Positions 45,415 to 55,318 of a DNA stretch of 64,000 nt are shown here, one piece after another. The notes beneath the pieces are model-generated. The model saw nothing but the letters and a program-made list of their open reading frames with translations. It had not been told where the DNA came from and did no database searches. Source of the stretch: an uncultured Candidatus Entotheonella sp. (GTDB lineage: Bacteria > Tectomicrobia > Entotheonellia > Entotheonellales > Entotheonellaceae); NCBI GenBank assembly GCA_951828535.1, contig OX639990.1:3459300-3523299 (forward strand), in the 5' to 3' direction. Position numbers and translations under genes: made by a program. How positions within the stretch are numbered: position 1 is the first letter of the stretch; the number at the start of each line of letters is the position of its first letter.

Positions 45415-47226
45415 CTAACACCGCAGGAATTTCTTTTCGATTTCGGGCAGGGCGACGTGTAGAAGCACGGGCCGTCCGTGCGGGCATGTGAACGGCATGT
45501 TGCTGCGCGCCAAGTCGTGCATCAGGGCGTGCATCTCTTCATCTTGCAGGCGCTGGTGGGCACGAATGGCAGCGTGACAGGCGGTGACCGTCAGCAGGCG
45601 GTGGAAGAGTCTCGGCAAGCCCTCTTCAAACACGTCTTCGACGGTGGGCGAACGCAGCGTTTCGAGAATATCCATTAAAGCAGCGGAATAGTCACGGCTG
45701 GCAAGCACGGCTGGCACGCCGAGCAGGCGAAAGGTGTTGCCTCCAAAATGCTCCAGACTGAAACCGAGCGATTCCAGTTGTGGCAGGCAGCCCTCCACCC
45801 ATTGCGGGTCGGTGGCGCCCAGATCGAGCGTGGCCGGGAACAGCAGGCGCTGCGATGCCACCGGGCCGTCGTCCATCTGGATGCGTAGGCGCTCGTACAC
45901 GACGCGTTCGTGCGCCGCGTGCTGGTCAACGAACATCACGCCGCCCGGGTATTGCAGCAAAACGTAGGTGTCGTGCAATTGCCCCACCGGGCGCCCTTCC
46001 AGGATGACACGATTGGCCTCCGGATAACCGGCGTACAGCTTGAGCCCTTGAGCCGGTTCGGTGGGCGCAGGCCAGCCAACAGGCGGGGAGGGATCGGGCA
46101 CGTCGTCGGGTTCCACGCGCGTCTCGGCGGCACTGACCTGACCTGTCTGCCACATCATGGGCACGTTGCCACGGCTGGCTGGATCGGGGGTCGAGAATGC
46201 CGTCTGGCCGTTGCCTGCGGCGTTCGGAATGGGGGCGCTGAGACTTTCCTGCAAGCGCCGTTGGAAGAGCCGCCGTAAATAGTCGTACAGGCGCGCCTCT
46301 TGCCGAAAACGCACCTCAAGCTTGGCCGGATGCACGTTCACGTCAACGTCGCTGCCGGGCAGGGTGAGAAACAGGAAGCTCACCGGATGGCGGTCTCGCG
46401 GCAGCAGTGTTCGGTACGCCTCATAGAGCGCGTGGCTGACGGGTCGACTCTGCACCAAGCGCTCATTGACGAACAGGAATTGCTGCCGCCGCGTGCCGCG
46501 GTGAAAGGTTGCCTTGGCAACAAAGCCGTGAACTTGCAGGCCGTCTGTGCTGTCCTCCAGCGGCAACAGTTCCTGCTGCAGACCCGCCCCGAAGATTGAC
46601 TCGATGCGCTCACCGAGGCTCCCTGCCGGCGCCTGGGTATGCAGCCGGTCATTCAAATGGAGGCTCATGTGGACGTGCTGCGCCAGCAAGGCCAAGCCGG
46701 TGAAGCACTGGGTGATATGGCTGGCCTCAGTGGTAGGATGCTTGAGGAATTTCAGGCGGGCCGGGGTGTTGTAGAAAAGCTCGCTGACCCGTATGGACGT
46801 GCCCGGCGGGGCGCCGCAGATTTCCACGCCTGCAAGTTCGCCGCCGTCTATCCTGACGCGCGTCGCGGCTTTGTCTGTCTGGCACCGCGTCACCAGGTGC
46901 AGGCGACACACCGACGCGATGCTGGGGAGCGCCTCGCCGCGGAAGCCGAGGGTCGCCAGGTCGTCGAGGTCTGCCAAGGCCGTTATCTTACTGGTCGCAT
47001 GGCGGGTGAAACACCGCACCGCGTCGTCGGCGTCCATGCCGATGCCGTCGTCGTCCACCTGGATTAGCTCGACGCCGCCCTTTTGCACCGCCACCTTGAT
47101 GGTTTGCGCCTGTGCATCCAGGGCGTTCTCGAGCAGTTCCTTGACGATGGAAGCCGGGCGCTCCACCACCTCGCCGGCGGCAATATGATTGATCACCCCC
47201 TCGGGCAGCGTCTGCACCCGTCCCAT
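45415..47226 (-). CDS. mutL: DNA mismatch repair protein MutL (endonuclease type)
   Basis: A 603-residue MutL. The GHKL ATPase motifs are LLENALDAQ (Glu33 as general base), [10 protein letters not shown] and [12 protein letters not shown]. The C-terminal dimerisation domain has [12 protein letters not shown], matching the DQHA-x2-E-x4-E metal site of nicking MutL enzymes, and CPHGRP near the end. Nicking MutL proteins occur in bacteria without MutH. ATG 47226 has GGAGCGAG upstream. MutS is not in the window. The linker (about residues 330-400) is short and proline-rich. Confidence 0.95.
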   Translation of the reverse strand: MGRVQTLPEGVINHIAAGEVVERPASIVKELLENALDAQAQTIKVAVQKGGVELIQVDDDGIGMDADDAVRCFTRHATSKITALADLDDLATLGFRGEALPSIASVCRLHLVTRCQTDKAATRVRIDGGELAGVEICGAPPGTSIRVSELFYNTPARLKFLKHPTTEASHITQCFTGLALLAQHVHMSLHLNDRLHTQAPAGSLGERIESIFGAGLQQELLPLEDSTDGLQVHGFVAKATFHRGTRRQQFLFVNERLVQSRPVSHALYEAYRTLLPRDRHPVSFLFLTLPGSDVDVNVHPAKLEVRFRQEARLYDYLRRLFQRRLQESLSAPIPNAAGNGQTAFSTPDPASRGNVPMMWQTGQVSAAETRVEPDDVPDPSPPVGWPAPTEPAQGLKLYAGYPEANRVILEGRPVGQLHDTYVLLQYPGGVMFVDQHAAHERVVYERLRIQMDDGPVASQRLLFPATLDLGATDPQWVEGCLPQLESLGFSLEHFGGNTFRLLGVPAVLASRDYSAALMDILETLRSPTVEDVFEEGLPRLFHRLLTVTACHAAIRAHQRLQDEEMHALMHDLARSNMPFTCPHGRPVLLHVALPEIEKKFLRC

Positions 47227-47316
47227 CACTCGCTCCGCTCGTGCTGTTCGCAACGAATATGCCCCGTCTACGCGCGCTGGGCTCGCTTCGTGGGGCTGTG
47301 GGCGTCCTTCCGCGTT

Positions 47317-47778
47317 TTATCCGACTTGTTGCTTGGCCTGAACGTAAGCCATTTGAAGCTGCGGGAGTAATTCCTGCAGAAAGCTGTCTTCCTCGGTGGT
47401 CAGATTGCCGCGGGTCTTTTCCCGCAGCATCATGATGACGTCGATGGTGTGTTGCGCCTGCGCCAAATCGACCTGCGGCTGCTGGGTAAGCGGGTTGGGC
47501 ACCTGACCGAGGAAAACCATCACGTTGTTGGTCAGCATCATCACGAAGGCGGCGAAATCGACCGGTGGCAGGTCTTGCGGAGCGGCTTCCGTCGGCGGCG
47601 TTTGCGGCTGCTGGGCCGCTGCAGGCTCCTCCCGCATGGGCGGCGGCGGAGTTTCCGGCTCGGCAGGTTTGGGCGGGCTGGCGTCAGTGACTCTTTCCCC
47701 GGAAGGCGTGAATAATCGCTTGTCGGATACGATGAACCCTTTCTCCTCCTGTTCCTCCGGCGAATGCTCCGCTGCCAT
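47317..47778 (-). CDS. DUF1844 family protein
   Basis: A 153-residue protein of the DUF1844 family. The N-terminal half is disordered and rich in Pro, Glu and Ala (DASPPKPAEPETPPPPM). The C-terminal domain follows with VDFAAFVMMLTNNVMVFLGQ and AQAQHTIDVIMMLREKTRGNL, the two conserved helices. Function unknown. GGAGGGAAGG precedes ATG 47778. It lies 22 bases after mnmA and 90 before mutL on the same strand. Confidence 0.83.
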   Translation of the reverse strand: MAAEHSPEEQEEKGFIVSDKRLFTPSGERVTDASPPKPAEPETPPPPMREEPAAAQQPQTPPTEAAPQDLPPVDFAAFVMMLTNNVMVFLGQVPNPLTQQPQVDLAQAQHTIDVIMMLREKTRGNLTTEEDSFLQELLPQLQMAYVQAKQQVG

Positions 47779-47800
47779 GACCTTCCCTCCTGCTGATGTC

Positions 47801-48883
47801 CTATTCTGCGTGGCGGGCGATCCAGCCGCCGCCAATGATCGTATCATCGTCGTAGAACACCGCCGCCTGCCCGGGCGCGACGGCGAACTGCGGTTCGCAG
47901 AGCACCACACGGGCCTGCGCCTCGTCCGCAGGATGCACCGTTGCCGGGATGGGCTGCTGGCGGTAGCGAATCTGCACGCTTGTGTCTAACGGACGCTCGG
48001 GGGGTGTCTGCATCCAGTTCAGGCGTTCTATCGTGAAGGTGTCTCTTGTCGCCTCGTGTCGTGCCCCGACCACCAGGGTGTTGTCAGTCGGCTGTACGCT
48101 GACCACGTGCAACGGTTGCACCGCGGCGATGCCCAGTCCGCGCCGCTGCCCCACGGTGTAAAAAGGCAGGCCCTGATGCTCGCCGAGCACCTTGCCGGAG
48201 GTATCGACGACAGGTCCCGGTCGAAAGGTGTCCGTGTCCAGCCGGGGCTGCAGGAACGTCCGGTAGTCGCCGCTGGGAATGAAACAGATCTCCTGGCTCT
48301 CTGGCTTCGACGCCACCTTGAGGCCGAATTGCGAGGCCATCTCCCGCACCTCGTCCTTGCTGAAATCACCGAGCGGAAACATGGCGCGGCTTAACTGCTC
48401 CTGAGACAGATCGAAGAGGAAGTACGACTGATCCTTGCCGACATCCCTGCCGCGCCGGATGTGGTACCGCCCGTCATCGGCGCGTACCACGCTGGCGTAA
48501 TGGCCGGTGGCCACGCAGTCGGCGCCAAGTTGCTGCGCCCGCTGCTGCAGGGCGGCGAATTTCAGGTAGCGGTTGCATTGTGCACACGGGTTGGGGGTAT
48601 AGCCGCTCTGGTAGGAAGAAATGAAGTTGTCGATGACGTGCCGGGCGAACGGCTCCTTGAAGTTGGCCACGTAGAAGGGGATGCCCAACTGGCCGGCGAC
48701 CCGGCGCGCGTCGGAAACGTCGTCCAGCGTGCAGCAGGTTTTGTGATGCCCCTCGACGGCTTCCGGCCCGTCCCAGAGCTTCATGGTCACGCCGATGCAC
48801 TCGTAACCCCGGGCGTGCAGCAAGGCGGCGCACACCGAACTGTCAACGCCGCCGCTCATCGCCACAACCACGCGCTTGTTCAC
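47801..48883 (-). CDS. mnmA: tRNA-uridine 2-sulfurtransferase MnmA
   Basis: A 360-residue PP-loop enzyme that thiolates U34 of Lys, Glu and Gln tRNAs. The ATP loop is MSGGVDSSV (about residues 9-17); the two catalytic cysteines are in NPCAQCNRYLKF and SQEICFIPSGDY; the tRNA-contacting KDQSYFLF segment is intact. It starts at GTG 48883, which overlaps the rsmD stop (GTGA) and has AAAGGA upstream; this gives exactly the usual length. The open frame upstream belongs to rsmD's overlap. Confidence 0.95.
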   Translation of the reverse strand: MNKRVVVAMSGGVDSSVCAALLHARGYECIGVTMKLWDGPEAVEGHHKTCCTLDDVSDARRVAGQLGIPFYVANFKEPFARHVIDNFISSYQSGYTPNPCAQCNRYLKFAALQQRAQQLGADCVATGHYASVVRADDGRYHIRRGRDVGKDQSYFLFDLSQEQLSRAMFPLGDFSKDEVREMASQFGLKVASKPESQEICFIPSGDYRTFLQPRLDTDTFRPGPVVDTSGKVLGEHQGLPFYTVGQRRGLGIAAVQPLHVVSVQPTDNTLVVGARHEATRDTFTIERLNWMQTPPERPLDTSVQIRYRQQPIPATVHPADEAQARVVLCEPQFAVAPGQAAVFYDDDTIIGGGWIARHAE

Positions 48884-49440
48884 GGGGATCCTTTTTTCGC
48901 TGGGGTGAGGAAAGAAAGCTGCGTATTGCCGTAACGTTTGTTTTGCCAAAGGGTGTAGCCCGGCACAGCAAGCGGCTCACGCGGCACGGCGTGCTGCCAA
49001 ACGATCAGGCCATCGGGTGCCAGGAGGCCGCAGCCGTCCAAGGTGCTGAGCGTCGCCTCTGCCAAATCCGACGCGTAAGGCGGGTCAAGGAAGAGAACGT
49101 CTACTTGCCGAGTCGCCGGCAGCTTCCGCACCGCCTGGGGCAGTGCCGCTGCCACGATGGTTGCCTGCGACTCGGCGCCGCAACGGCTGACGTTGGCGCG
49201 CAAGGCCAGTAGGGCGCGACGGTTGTTCTCAACGAAATAAACGTGCCCGGCGCCCTGGCTCAGAGCCTCCAGGCCCACGCTCCCGGTGCCGGCAAACATG
49301 TCTACGAAGATACAACCGGGAATCCATTCCCGCAACGTGTTGAAAAGGGCTTGCCGGACCCGGCCGCTGGTGGGCCGTACCTGCCGCCCGGAGACCGTCT
49401 GCAGGCGGCGCCCCTTGGTGTTTCCGCCCCCGATGCGCAT
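48880..49440 (-). CDS. rsmD: 16S rRNA (guanine-966-N2) methyltransferase RsmD
   Basis: A 186-residue SAM-dependent methyltransferase modifying G966 of 16S rRNA. The start MRIGGGNTKGRRLQ, the RPTSGRVRQALFN helix, the SAM-binding DMFAGTGSVGLEALS and the catalytic LDPPYA are all as expected. It is coupled to mnmA by a four-base overlap, giving an RNA-modification pair, and lies 25 bases after hemB on the same strand. Confidence 0.95.
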   Translation of the reverse strand: MRIGGGNTKGRRLQTVSGRQVRPTSGRVRQALFNTLREWIPGCIFVDMFAGTGSVGLEALSQGAGHVYFVENNRRALLALRANVSRCGAESQATIVAAALPQAVRKLPATRQVDVLFLDPPYASDLAEATLSTLDGCGLLAPDGLIVWQHAVPREPLAVPGYTLWQNKRYGNTQLSFLTPAKKGSP

Positions 49441-49465
49441 CGGTTTTCTTCCCGCAGGTCGGCGG

Positions 49466-50449
49466 TTACCAGTCCAGGGTGGGGAGCAGACGAACCGCTT
49501 CCTTGGCGTGATAGGTGAGGATCATGTCGGCCCCGGCGCGCTTGATGCTGGTCAGCGCCTCCAGGATGGCGCGCGGCTCGTCCAGCCAGCCGTTGGCCGC
49601 CGCCGCTTTGATCATGGCGTATTCGCCGCTGACGTTGTAGGCCGCCAGAGGAAGGTCCGTGGTCTGGCGGGCCCGTGCGATGATGTCGAGATAGGGCAGG
49701 GCGGGCTTGATCATGACGATGTCGGCGCCTTCCTCGATGTCGAGCCGCACTTCCCGCAAGGCCTCGCGGGCGTTGGGCGGCGCCATCTGGTAGGACCGCC
49801 GGTCGCCGAACTGCGGCGCCGACTGTACGGCCTCCCGGAAGGGGCCGTAGAAGGTCGAGGCGTACTTGGCAGCGTATGCCATGATGGGAATTTGCGCGTA
49901 GCCCTTGCCATCGAGGCTGGCGCGGATGGCCTGCACCCGGCCGTCCATCATGTCGGAAGGCGCCACCATGTCGGCACCGGCTTCGACGTGCGAAAGCGCC
50001 GTGCGGCAGAGCAGGTCCAGGGTCGCGTCGTTGGCGATATGCTCGCCTTCCACCACGCCGCAGTGGCCGTGATCGGTGTATTCGCACAGACACACGTCAG
50101 TGATCACCAATAAATCGGGCACGGCTTTCTTCATGCCCCGAATCGCCTGCTGCACCGCGCCCACATCACTGTACGCTTCCCGGCCAACGGCGTCCTTGCT
50201 TTCGGGCAGGCCGAAGAGCAGCACCGCTGGGATGCCGTGGTCTGCGACGTCCTTGACCTCTTCGACAGCCATATCGGCGGACAGGTGATACTGACCGGGC
50301 AGCGAGGAGATCTCCTGGCGCACCCGGCTGCCCGGCGTGATGAACATGGGGTAGATGAAATCGCTCGGGCTCAACGTCGTCTCTTGCACCAAACGGCGCC
50401 ACCCTTGCCGCTCACGCAGCCGACGCGCCCGGTATGCTGGAAATCGCAT
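49466..50449 (-). CDS. hemB: Delta-aminolevulinic acid dehydratase HemB (porphobilinogen synthase)
   Basis: A 327-residue HemB, joining two 5-aminolevulinates to porphobilinogen. The zinc-binding cysteines are present (DVCLCEYTDHGHCG), so it is the Zn-dependent class. The first Schiff-base lysine region is YAAKYASTFYGPF and the second is MIKPALPYLDI. ATG 50449 has AAGGAAAG upstream and gives the normal start (MRFPAYRARR). It lies 46 bases after the doc gene. The other hem genes lie beyond the inserted nuclease gene, on the same strand. Confidence 0.96.
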   Translation of the reverse strand: MRFPAYRARRLRERQGWRRLVQETTLSPSDFIYPMFITPGSRVRQEISSLPGQYHLSADMAVEEVKDVADHGIPAVLLFGLPESKDAVGREAYSDVGAVQQAIRGMKKAVPDLLVITDVCLCEYTDHGHCGVVEGEHIANDATLDLLCRTALSHVEAGADMVAPSDMMDGRVQAIRASLDGKGYAQIPIMAYAAKYASTFYGPFREAVQSAPQFGDRRSYQMAPPNAREALREVRLDIEEGADIVMIKPALPYLDIIARARQTTDLPLAAYNVSGEYAMIKAAAANGWLDEPRAILEALTSIKRAGADMILTYHAKEAVRLLPTLDW

Positions 50450-50495
50450 GGTCTGCTTTCCTTCCATGAATGTGTTTCTGCTCCCCGAGCCTTGC

Positions 50496-50885
50496 CTATT
50501 CTGTCTCTGTGTTTGCACGAAGGAACGCTCTGTAACCCGTTTCGTCGAGTGTGCCGGCGGCCAGTTCTATAACAGCCTGAATCGCGGCCTCCTCCATAGC
50601 AATGAAGTTATAACCATTCAACTCGAGAAACAGAATACCGACCACGAATCCTGTGCGCTTGTTACCATCGAAGAATGGATGATTGCGGAGGATACCAGCC
50701 GTGTATGCCGCCGCCATGTTGATGAGATTGGGATTATCTGCGTAGGCGTATAGCTGCCGTGGCCGCGCTAAAGCGGATTGTAGCAAGCCGTTGTCACGTA
50801 ACCCCGTTGCGCCGCCGTCCAGCGCCAAAAGGCGGTCATGCAATTCCATCACGTCTCGCGTTTCAACCCAGACAGGTTCCGTCAC
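50496..50885 (-). CDS. doc: Doc-type (Fic fold) toxin
   Basis: A 129-residue Doc (death-on-curing) protein. The catalytic motif HPFFDGNKRT fits the Doc variant H-x-F-x-(D/N)-(A/G)-N-K-R; such enzymes phosphorylate EF-Tu and stop translation. The start DVMELHDRLLALDGG is typical. It begins at GTG 50885, overlapping the stop of the giant ATPase gene, so it is translated by coupling. No Phd-like antitoxin is present before or after it, which is unusual: a canonical phd-doc pair puts a small antitoxin gene upstream. Either the antitoxin function lies in the large protein or an unlinked gene supplies it. Confidence 0.88.
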   Translation of the reverse strand: MTEPVWVETRDVMELHDRLLALDGGATGLRDNGLLQSALARPRQLYAYADNPNLINMAAAYTAGILRNHPFFDGNKRTGFVVGILFLELNGYNFIAMEEAAIQAVIELAAGTLDETGYRAFLRANTETE

Positions 50886-53800
50886 TTGGACAAAACGTGG
50901 AGCGTTTTACGGTAGCGGCCGATGATATTTTCGGCTTTCGCAATCTTCTCCTCAAACACAGAATCACTGGGCATGGGGTCGGTAAGGTCGAGGCCAAACA
51001 CCGTAAGGCGGACATCATGTTGGGTTTCCGCCTCAAGAGCCTGCGCTTTGTCCTTCAGAATTGTGACGAGTTCTGGAAACTTGATATGTTTTCCGGTTTC
51101 AGGGTGTTTCCAGTGATTCTTTTTTCCGTGATAAGTCAGTAACAGGCAGCCGGCCTTGCAGGTTGTATGTCGTAAATACTTCCCTACCAATTGGTCCCGC
51201 AGGGCTTGTACAAAATTGGTCAATGTCCAGCCCTTGTCCGCGATCTTCACTTCTATGACTGCTTTCTGATCACCATTGTTAGCCAAGAGTCGGATGTCGG
51301 TTCGATTCCTATCCGCCACCTCTTCTTCTCGCGTTACCAAGTAGACACCGTTCGCTTTCTCCTTGATTCGCCGGGCAAGCGTGCGTTGCATCTCCGATTC
51401 CGCGTCGATTCTCTGAACCGTTTGCCGATCTGAAAAATCGTCGTCGGCGAAGTCATGTTGGAGGTCCTCCAGCCGGTCCATCATGACGGCAAACAGTCCG
51501 TCCCGGTCATGCGGAGGAGCCTCATACCGGCTTTCCAGTGCAATCACGTCCTCGATGCCGAACGGTGGGAATTCGGCGTCGGTGGCCGCTCGTTGCCGAG
51601 CCAGTAGCCGCAGCCGATCCTTGCAGTGCGCGAAATCCTGCTCCTCAGCGAGTTCCAGGACGATACGGCGGGCCTCGGCTCCAGGCGTATCGAGTAACCA
51701 GGAGCGCAGGGAGTTCCGAGCCGTTTCAGCATTATCCCGTGCGTTCGGTGTATACACCCCTTCGTGAACCTCATCATCCTCTGGCTGGATGAAGGCGTAG
51801 GCGAGCCGAACAAGTCGTGCGAGAAAACGGGCGCGCTGATCGGGATCCGGGACCTCGAAACCAATGGGATCGCGCCCACCAAACAATGCGGCAAGCGTCT
51901 CGACCGGCCGCTTGCGAGTGCCGGGGTCGTTGCCGTCCGCGAATTGTCCGATCAAAGCCTGCGTCCCCCGTACCGCATCGAACTGGAACAACCCCCTGAG
52001 CCAATTTAGTGCCAGTGGGCCGGTTGGATCGGCTTCGTACCGACGGGCACACGCCTGCGCGATCGTTTCACGGTCCTCCCCCTCACCACTGTCCAAAATG
52101 CGGAGTACGTGATCGAGATGGTGGGCCCAGTTCGGCCCTGAGTCCTCCGTGCAGGCCTCGGGCCACGATTCCAGTTCAGCTATCAGACGAGGGATGACAA
52201 GTCGTTTGAGGTTACTGTCCGCATACGCGAGATTCTGGAGGGTCGACAGATGACCGTGAGAGCCGCCGACTCTCAGTTCGGCGCTCACTTCGCTGCCAAT
52301 TACCGCCTCCACTTCCTGGGGATGCGATTCCGCTAGCTCGGAGATCAAGGGTGCAAAACCGTTTAATTCGATGGTCGCGTAAGCCGTTGCCGTGCGGGCC
52401 TCGGCAGGGGACAAGGCAGCCGTCCAGCCTGGCTTTGAAGCCTCTGCGAGGAGCCCCTGAAGTCCGTAAATCCAGTCATGGGGCGTACTGCCGCTCTCGT
52501 TGACCGGCCGCGCGGACCACAGGATTGGCAAAGTAGTACGCCAGAATTCTTGGAATGCTGTCTCGGCAAGGCTGACGACTTCCAACCCAAATGCCTGTAC
52601 CAGCGCGTCCTTGTCCCACAAGCCGTAACGACTCTGGTTTGGTCTGGCTGCACGGAGCCACTGGTATAGGTTGTGCATCGTGCTTTTCAACTTTTCCGCC
52701 GAGAAGGCGTCAGCAGGATCGACAAGCATTTCCTTACGCCATTTCTTCCAATCTTCCAGGCGCTGCGCTTCACGGTCGTCCCGAGCACGGGCTGCATGCC
52801 GAGCTTCCTGCTCCATGCTTTCAAGTTTGTCGTTTCGCTCGTGGAGCGTTGTCCATTCCGCCAAGACCCGTCCGAAGGACGTACCATCCTTAAACTTGGC
52901 ACGAAGACGATCAAGTTCCGACGCAACTCCCCCTCGTCGAAGCCAGCCCCGCAAGAGGGCATGAAGGGCAATGACCTGTCGTTCTGGACGGCTCTCGTCT
53001 TCGAGGGCTGTTTCGAGCCAAGGGCGGTCTGCATCCACGAGGGCACCTACAAGGCCATCCATCTCCACATGATGGAGTCGTAGCTGGTCGTCGTCAGACG
53101 GGACGAGCTCGTCCATGAATGCCAATTCCGCCCAAAAGGCATCGTTTCGCCAGTTCGAGTTCGTGTCGAAGTGCGTCCTAAGCCTGCCAACCGGGTTTTG
53201 CCTGATCGATTCCTGGCCACCGAACCGGGAAGCGATTACGCAGGCGCGGATCAATTCATCGGAAGGGGTGCTTGAGGGCTCGGACAACTGTCGTTCGCAC
53301 AGCGTGGCCAGAGCCGACGCAAAGTGTCCGAACCGGCTTCGGATATCGTGAAGGTCCTGCTTTGCCCCTCGTCGGCGCCATATGAGATCCGCCAATTGCC
53401 TCCGCAAGTCGATGGCCTGCTCCGACCCAGCGAGGATGGCCTCGGCAATCTGCCGAAATGCCCAGGCAAAAGCCCGTTCGGTCCGGTCCGATTCTCCAGA
53501 CCGGTCTTCAATCAGCGACACCAACTTTTCGACGGTGATGATATCTGGGAATAGATCCGCCACGACGCCGCATACGATTTCATTGGGCCAGGACTCTGGA
53601 TGAGCCAGCATCTCATTCGCTAGCTCGCGAACCCTGTCATCGCAGCCGCAGGCCAGAATGGCTCGGATCGCGGCAATCCGATGGACGGGGTCCCAGTCCG
53701 TTTTGCGGGCAGCAACATCGGCCAGATCCGCACAATCCCTGATCGATCCCTGCCAGATCAATTGGAGAAGCAAGCTCCGAACGTCGTGATTCGCCGGCTC

Positions 53801-55318
53801 GTCTCCCCAGCATTCTTGTATTACCAGTGCGAGTTCCGGGTGTGATAGCCTGAGTACGTCGTCGATTGTGAAATCCAGGCCGCGCCAATCTCCCTGGCCG
53901 TACCTGCCAACAAACGCTCGCAGCAGGTCGCTTCGCGTGGCAAGGTCGAGTGTCCCCGGATCGCCAAAAGAGATCAGCGTTTCCGGCTCGCGCTCGATCA
54001 GTTCTTTGCGTACGGCATTATCCCAGAGAGCGAGCCATGCAGTGATCGCGCGCATCGAGGGTGGCACCACCTTGACGCCGTACCGTTCCGCGAACAACAG
54101 ACGGAACAATGCCTTTGTGGACATACCATCTTCGCGCAGGGCACGCAGGCGTCGAGCAGCGAGATACTCCTGAACGGAACGGTGATGGAAGCGAACGCGC
54201 CCGTAGGTCGCGGGATCGAAAAGAGCGCGTCGAAGCAGCGCCTGACGTTCCGCTTCCGTCCAGTCGGTAAGGATGTCCGCAACATCAAGAATGCCTTTCG
54301 CCGATCGGATGTCCGGCACCTGTTCGGGCGATCGGATGGTGCGTGTGCGGGTAAGGGTCAAGGCAAGCGCGAGGCGTTCTGCCCCAAACTGAGCCTTGGC
54401 GTCGGGGAGAACGCCGCTGTCGGGTCGATCAGGGCCATCCTTCAGCTTGGCCGCGACGTTCGCCTGGTGTTGCTGCGCGCGAGTGCCGACACGTCCCGAA
54501 TCCGTCCATGCCGCGATCAAATCGCTCAAGTCCAAGGGGCGACGGGCGAAGGTCCAGGCATTCTGCTTGTCGATCTCGGCTAGGAACGCGGTCGCGTTAT
54601 TCACGCCGGATTGCTCCGCGAAGAGCCTGATCTGGGTGTCGTTCATCGGCAGCATGGCGACGATTCGCGGGGTATCCCGATCCGTGAGGTCCGCGTCCTC
54701 GTCGGGAACAGGGCTCATATGACCGAACTCGCGCCTGAGTACCTCGATGAACATGTCCTCGGATGTTTGAGAGGGAGCATTGCCACTTCTTTGCGGCACC
54801 GGCAGCCGATTCTGAACCGCTTTCAAATCCTCGATGGGACGCCAATCACTTGGACGACATGAGATGATCACTCGGGCAAGACCGAGGAGGCCGTCGAGAT
54901 CCTTTGAGAGTCGATTTAGTGCCCGGTCGAGCCCTCCCGAGGTAAGTTTCAATTCATCCACCGCGTCGAGGAAAAACCAAGCTGGCTCCTTCCCGTCTGC
55001 TTTCCACTGTTTGAGCCTCTTCTCTTCTTCCACCGAGAGGATGTCGGCAATTGGTTCTCGGTGGAGAGACTCCAGCGCCACGAAAAACGCCAACCTTCCG
55101 TCTTGGACAAGGCGTTTCGCCCGCTCTTCCATCTCTCTGGTTTTCCCGCTGCCCGCCTCTGCGAGCAGGATGACGCGCTTACACTTCAATAACTCGGGCC
55201 AGCCGAAGCTCGGGCCGGATTCAAATTGGCTTAACGAGACGAGGTGCTCGGTCTCTTTGAGTTCAGCGTCTTTTGGCACATCGTGAAACTGCCGCTGGAG
55301 ATCAACGAATTCCATCAT
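50882..55318 (-). CDS. NACHT/STAND-type ATPase with C-terminal PD-(D/E)XK nuclease
   Basis: A 1478-residue protein. Near the N-terminus is a P-loop ATPase: Walker A AEAGSGKT (residues 53-60), Walker B WFFLDAVDEL (about 114-123), and IISCRPSDW as sensor region, in a NACHT-like layout. A winged-helix-like stretch (LLRRALFDPATYGRVRFHHRSVQEYLAARRL) follows in separate parts, then about 850 residues of helical, possibly HEAT-like repeats. The C-terminus has Asp1341 in TDIRLL, the IEVK motif (Glu1356, Lys1358) and DQLVGKYL, which match PD-(D/E)XK nucleases with a RecB-like Q-x-x-x-Y element. ATG 55318 is chosen over GTG 55336. The likely role is phage sensing with DNA cleavage; the activating signal is unknown. 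Confidence 0.82.
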   Translation of the reverse strand: MMEFVDLQRQFHDVPKDAELKETEHLVSLSQFESGPSFGWPELLKCKRVILLAEAGSGKTREMEERAKRLVQDGRLAFFVALESLHREPIADILSVEEEKRLKQWKADGKEPAWFFLDAVDELKLTSGGLDRALNRLSKDLDGLLGLARVIISCRPSDWRPIEDLKAVQNRLPVPQRSGNAPSQTSEDMFIEVLRREFGHMSPVPDEDADLTDRDTPRIVAMLPMNDTQIRLFAEQSGVNNATAFLAEIDKQNAWTFARRPLDLSDLIAAWTDSGRVGTRAQQHQANVAAKLKDGPDRPDSGVLPDAKAQFGAERLALALTLTRTRTIRSPEQVPDIRSAKGILDVADILTDWTEAERQALLRRALFDPATYGRVRFHHRSVQEYLAARRLRALREDGMSTKALFRLLFAERYGVKVVPPSMRAITAWLALWDNAVRKELIEREPETLISFGDPGTLDLATRSDLLRAFVGRYGQGDWRGLDFTIDDVLRLSHPELALVIQECWGDEPANHDVRSLLLQLIWQGSIRDCADLADVAARKTDWDPVHRIAAIRAILACGCDDRVRELANEMLAHPESWPNEIVCGVVADLFPDIITVEKLVSLIEDRSGESDRTERAFAWAFRQIAEAILAGSEQAIDLRRQLADLIWRRRGAKQDLHDIRSRFGHFASALATLCERQLSEPSSTPSDELIRACVIASRFGGQESIRQNPVGRLRTHFDTNSNWRNDAFWAELAFMDELVPSDDDQLRLHHVEMDGLVGALVDADRPWLETALEDESRPERQVIALHALLRGWLRRGGVASELDRLRAKFKDGTSFGRVLAEWTTLHERNDKLESMEQEARHAARARDDREAQRLEDWKKWRKEMLVDPADAFSAEKLKSTMHNLYQWLRAARPNQSRYGLWDKDALVQAFGLEVVSLAETAFQEFWRTTLPILWSARPVNESGSTPHDWIYGLQGLLAEASKPGWTAALSPAEARTATAYATIELNGFAPLISELAESHPQEVEAVIGSEVSAELRVGGSHGHLSTLQNLAYADSNLKRLVIPRLIAELESWPEACTEDSGPNWAHHLDHVLRILDSGEGEDRETIAQACARRYEADPTGPLALNWLRGLFQFDAVRGTQALIGQFADGNDPGTRKRPVETLAALFGGRDPIGFEVPDPDQRARFLARLVRLAYAFIQPEDDEVHEGVYTPNARDNAETARNSLRSWLLDTPGAEARRIVLELAEEQDFAHCKDRLRLLARQRAATDAEFPPFGIEDVIALESRYEAPPHDRDGLFAVMMDRLEDLQHDFADDDFSDRQTVQRIDAESEMQRTLARRIKEKANGVYLVTREEEVADRNRTDIRLLANNGDQKAVIEVKIADKGWTLTNFVQALRDQLVGKYLRHTTCKAGCLLLTYHGKKNHWKHPETGKHIKFPELVTILKDKAQALEAETQHDVRLTVFGLDLTDPMPSDSVFEEKIAKAENIIGRYRKTLHVLSK

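Noticed and set aside
50450-50495. A Phd-type antitoxin partner for doc
   Set aside because: The 46-base gap between doc and hemB is too small, and the upstream side is occupied by the giant ATPase gene, which overlaps doc directly.
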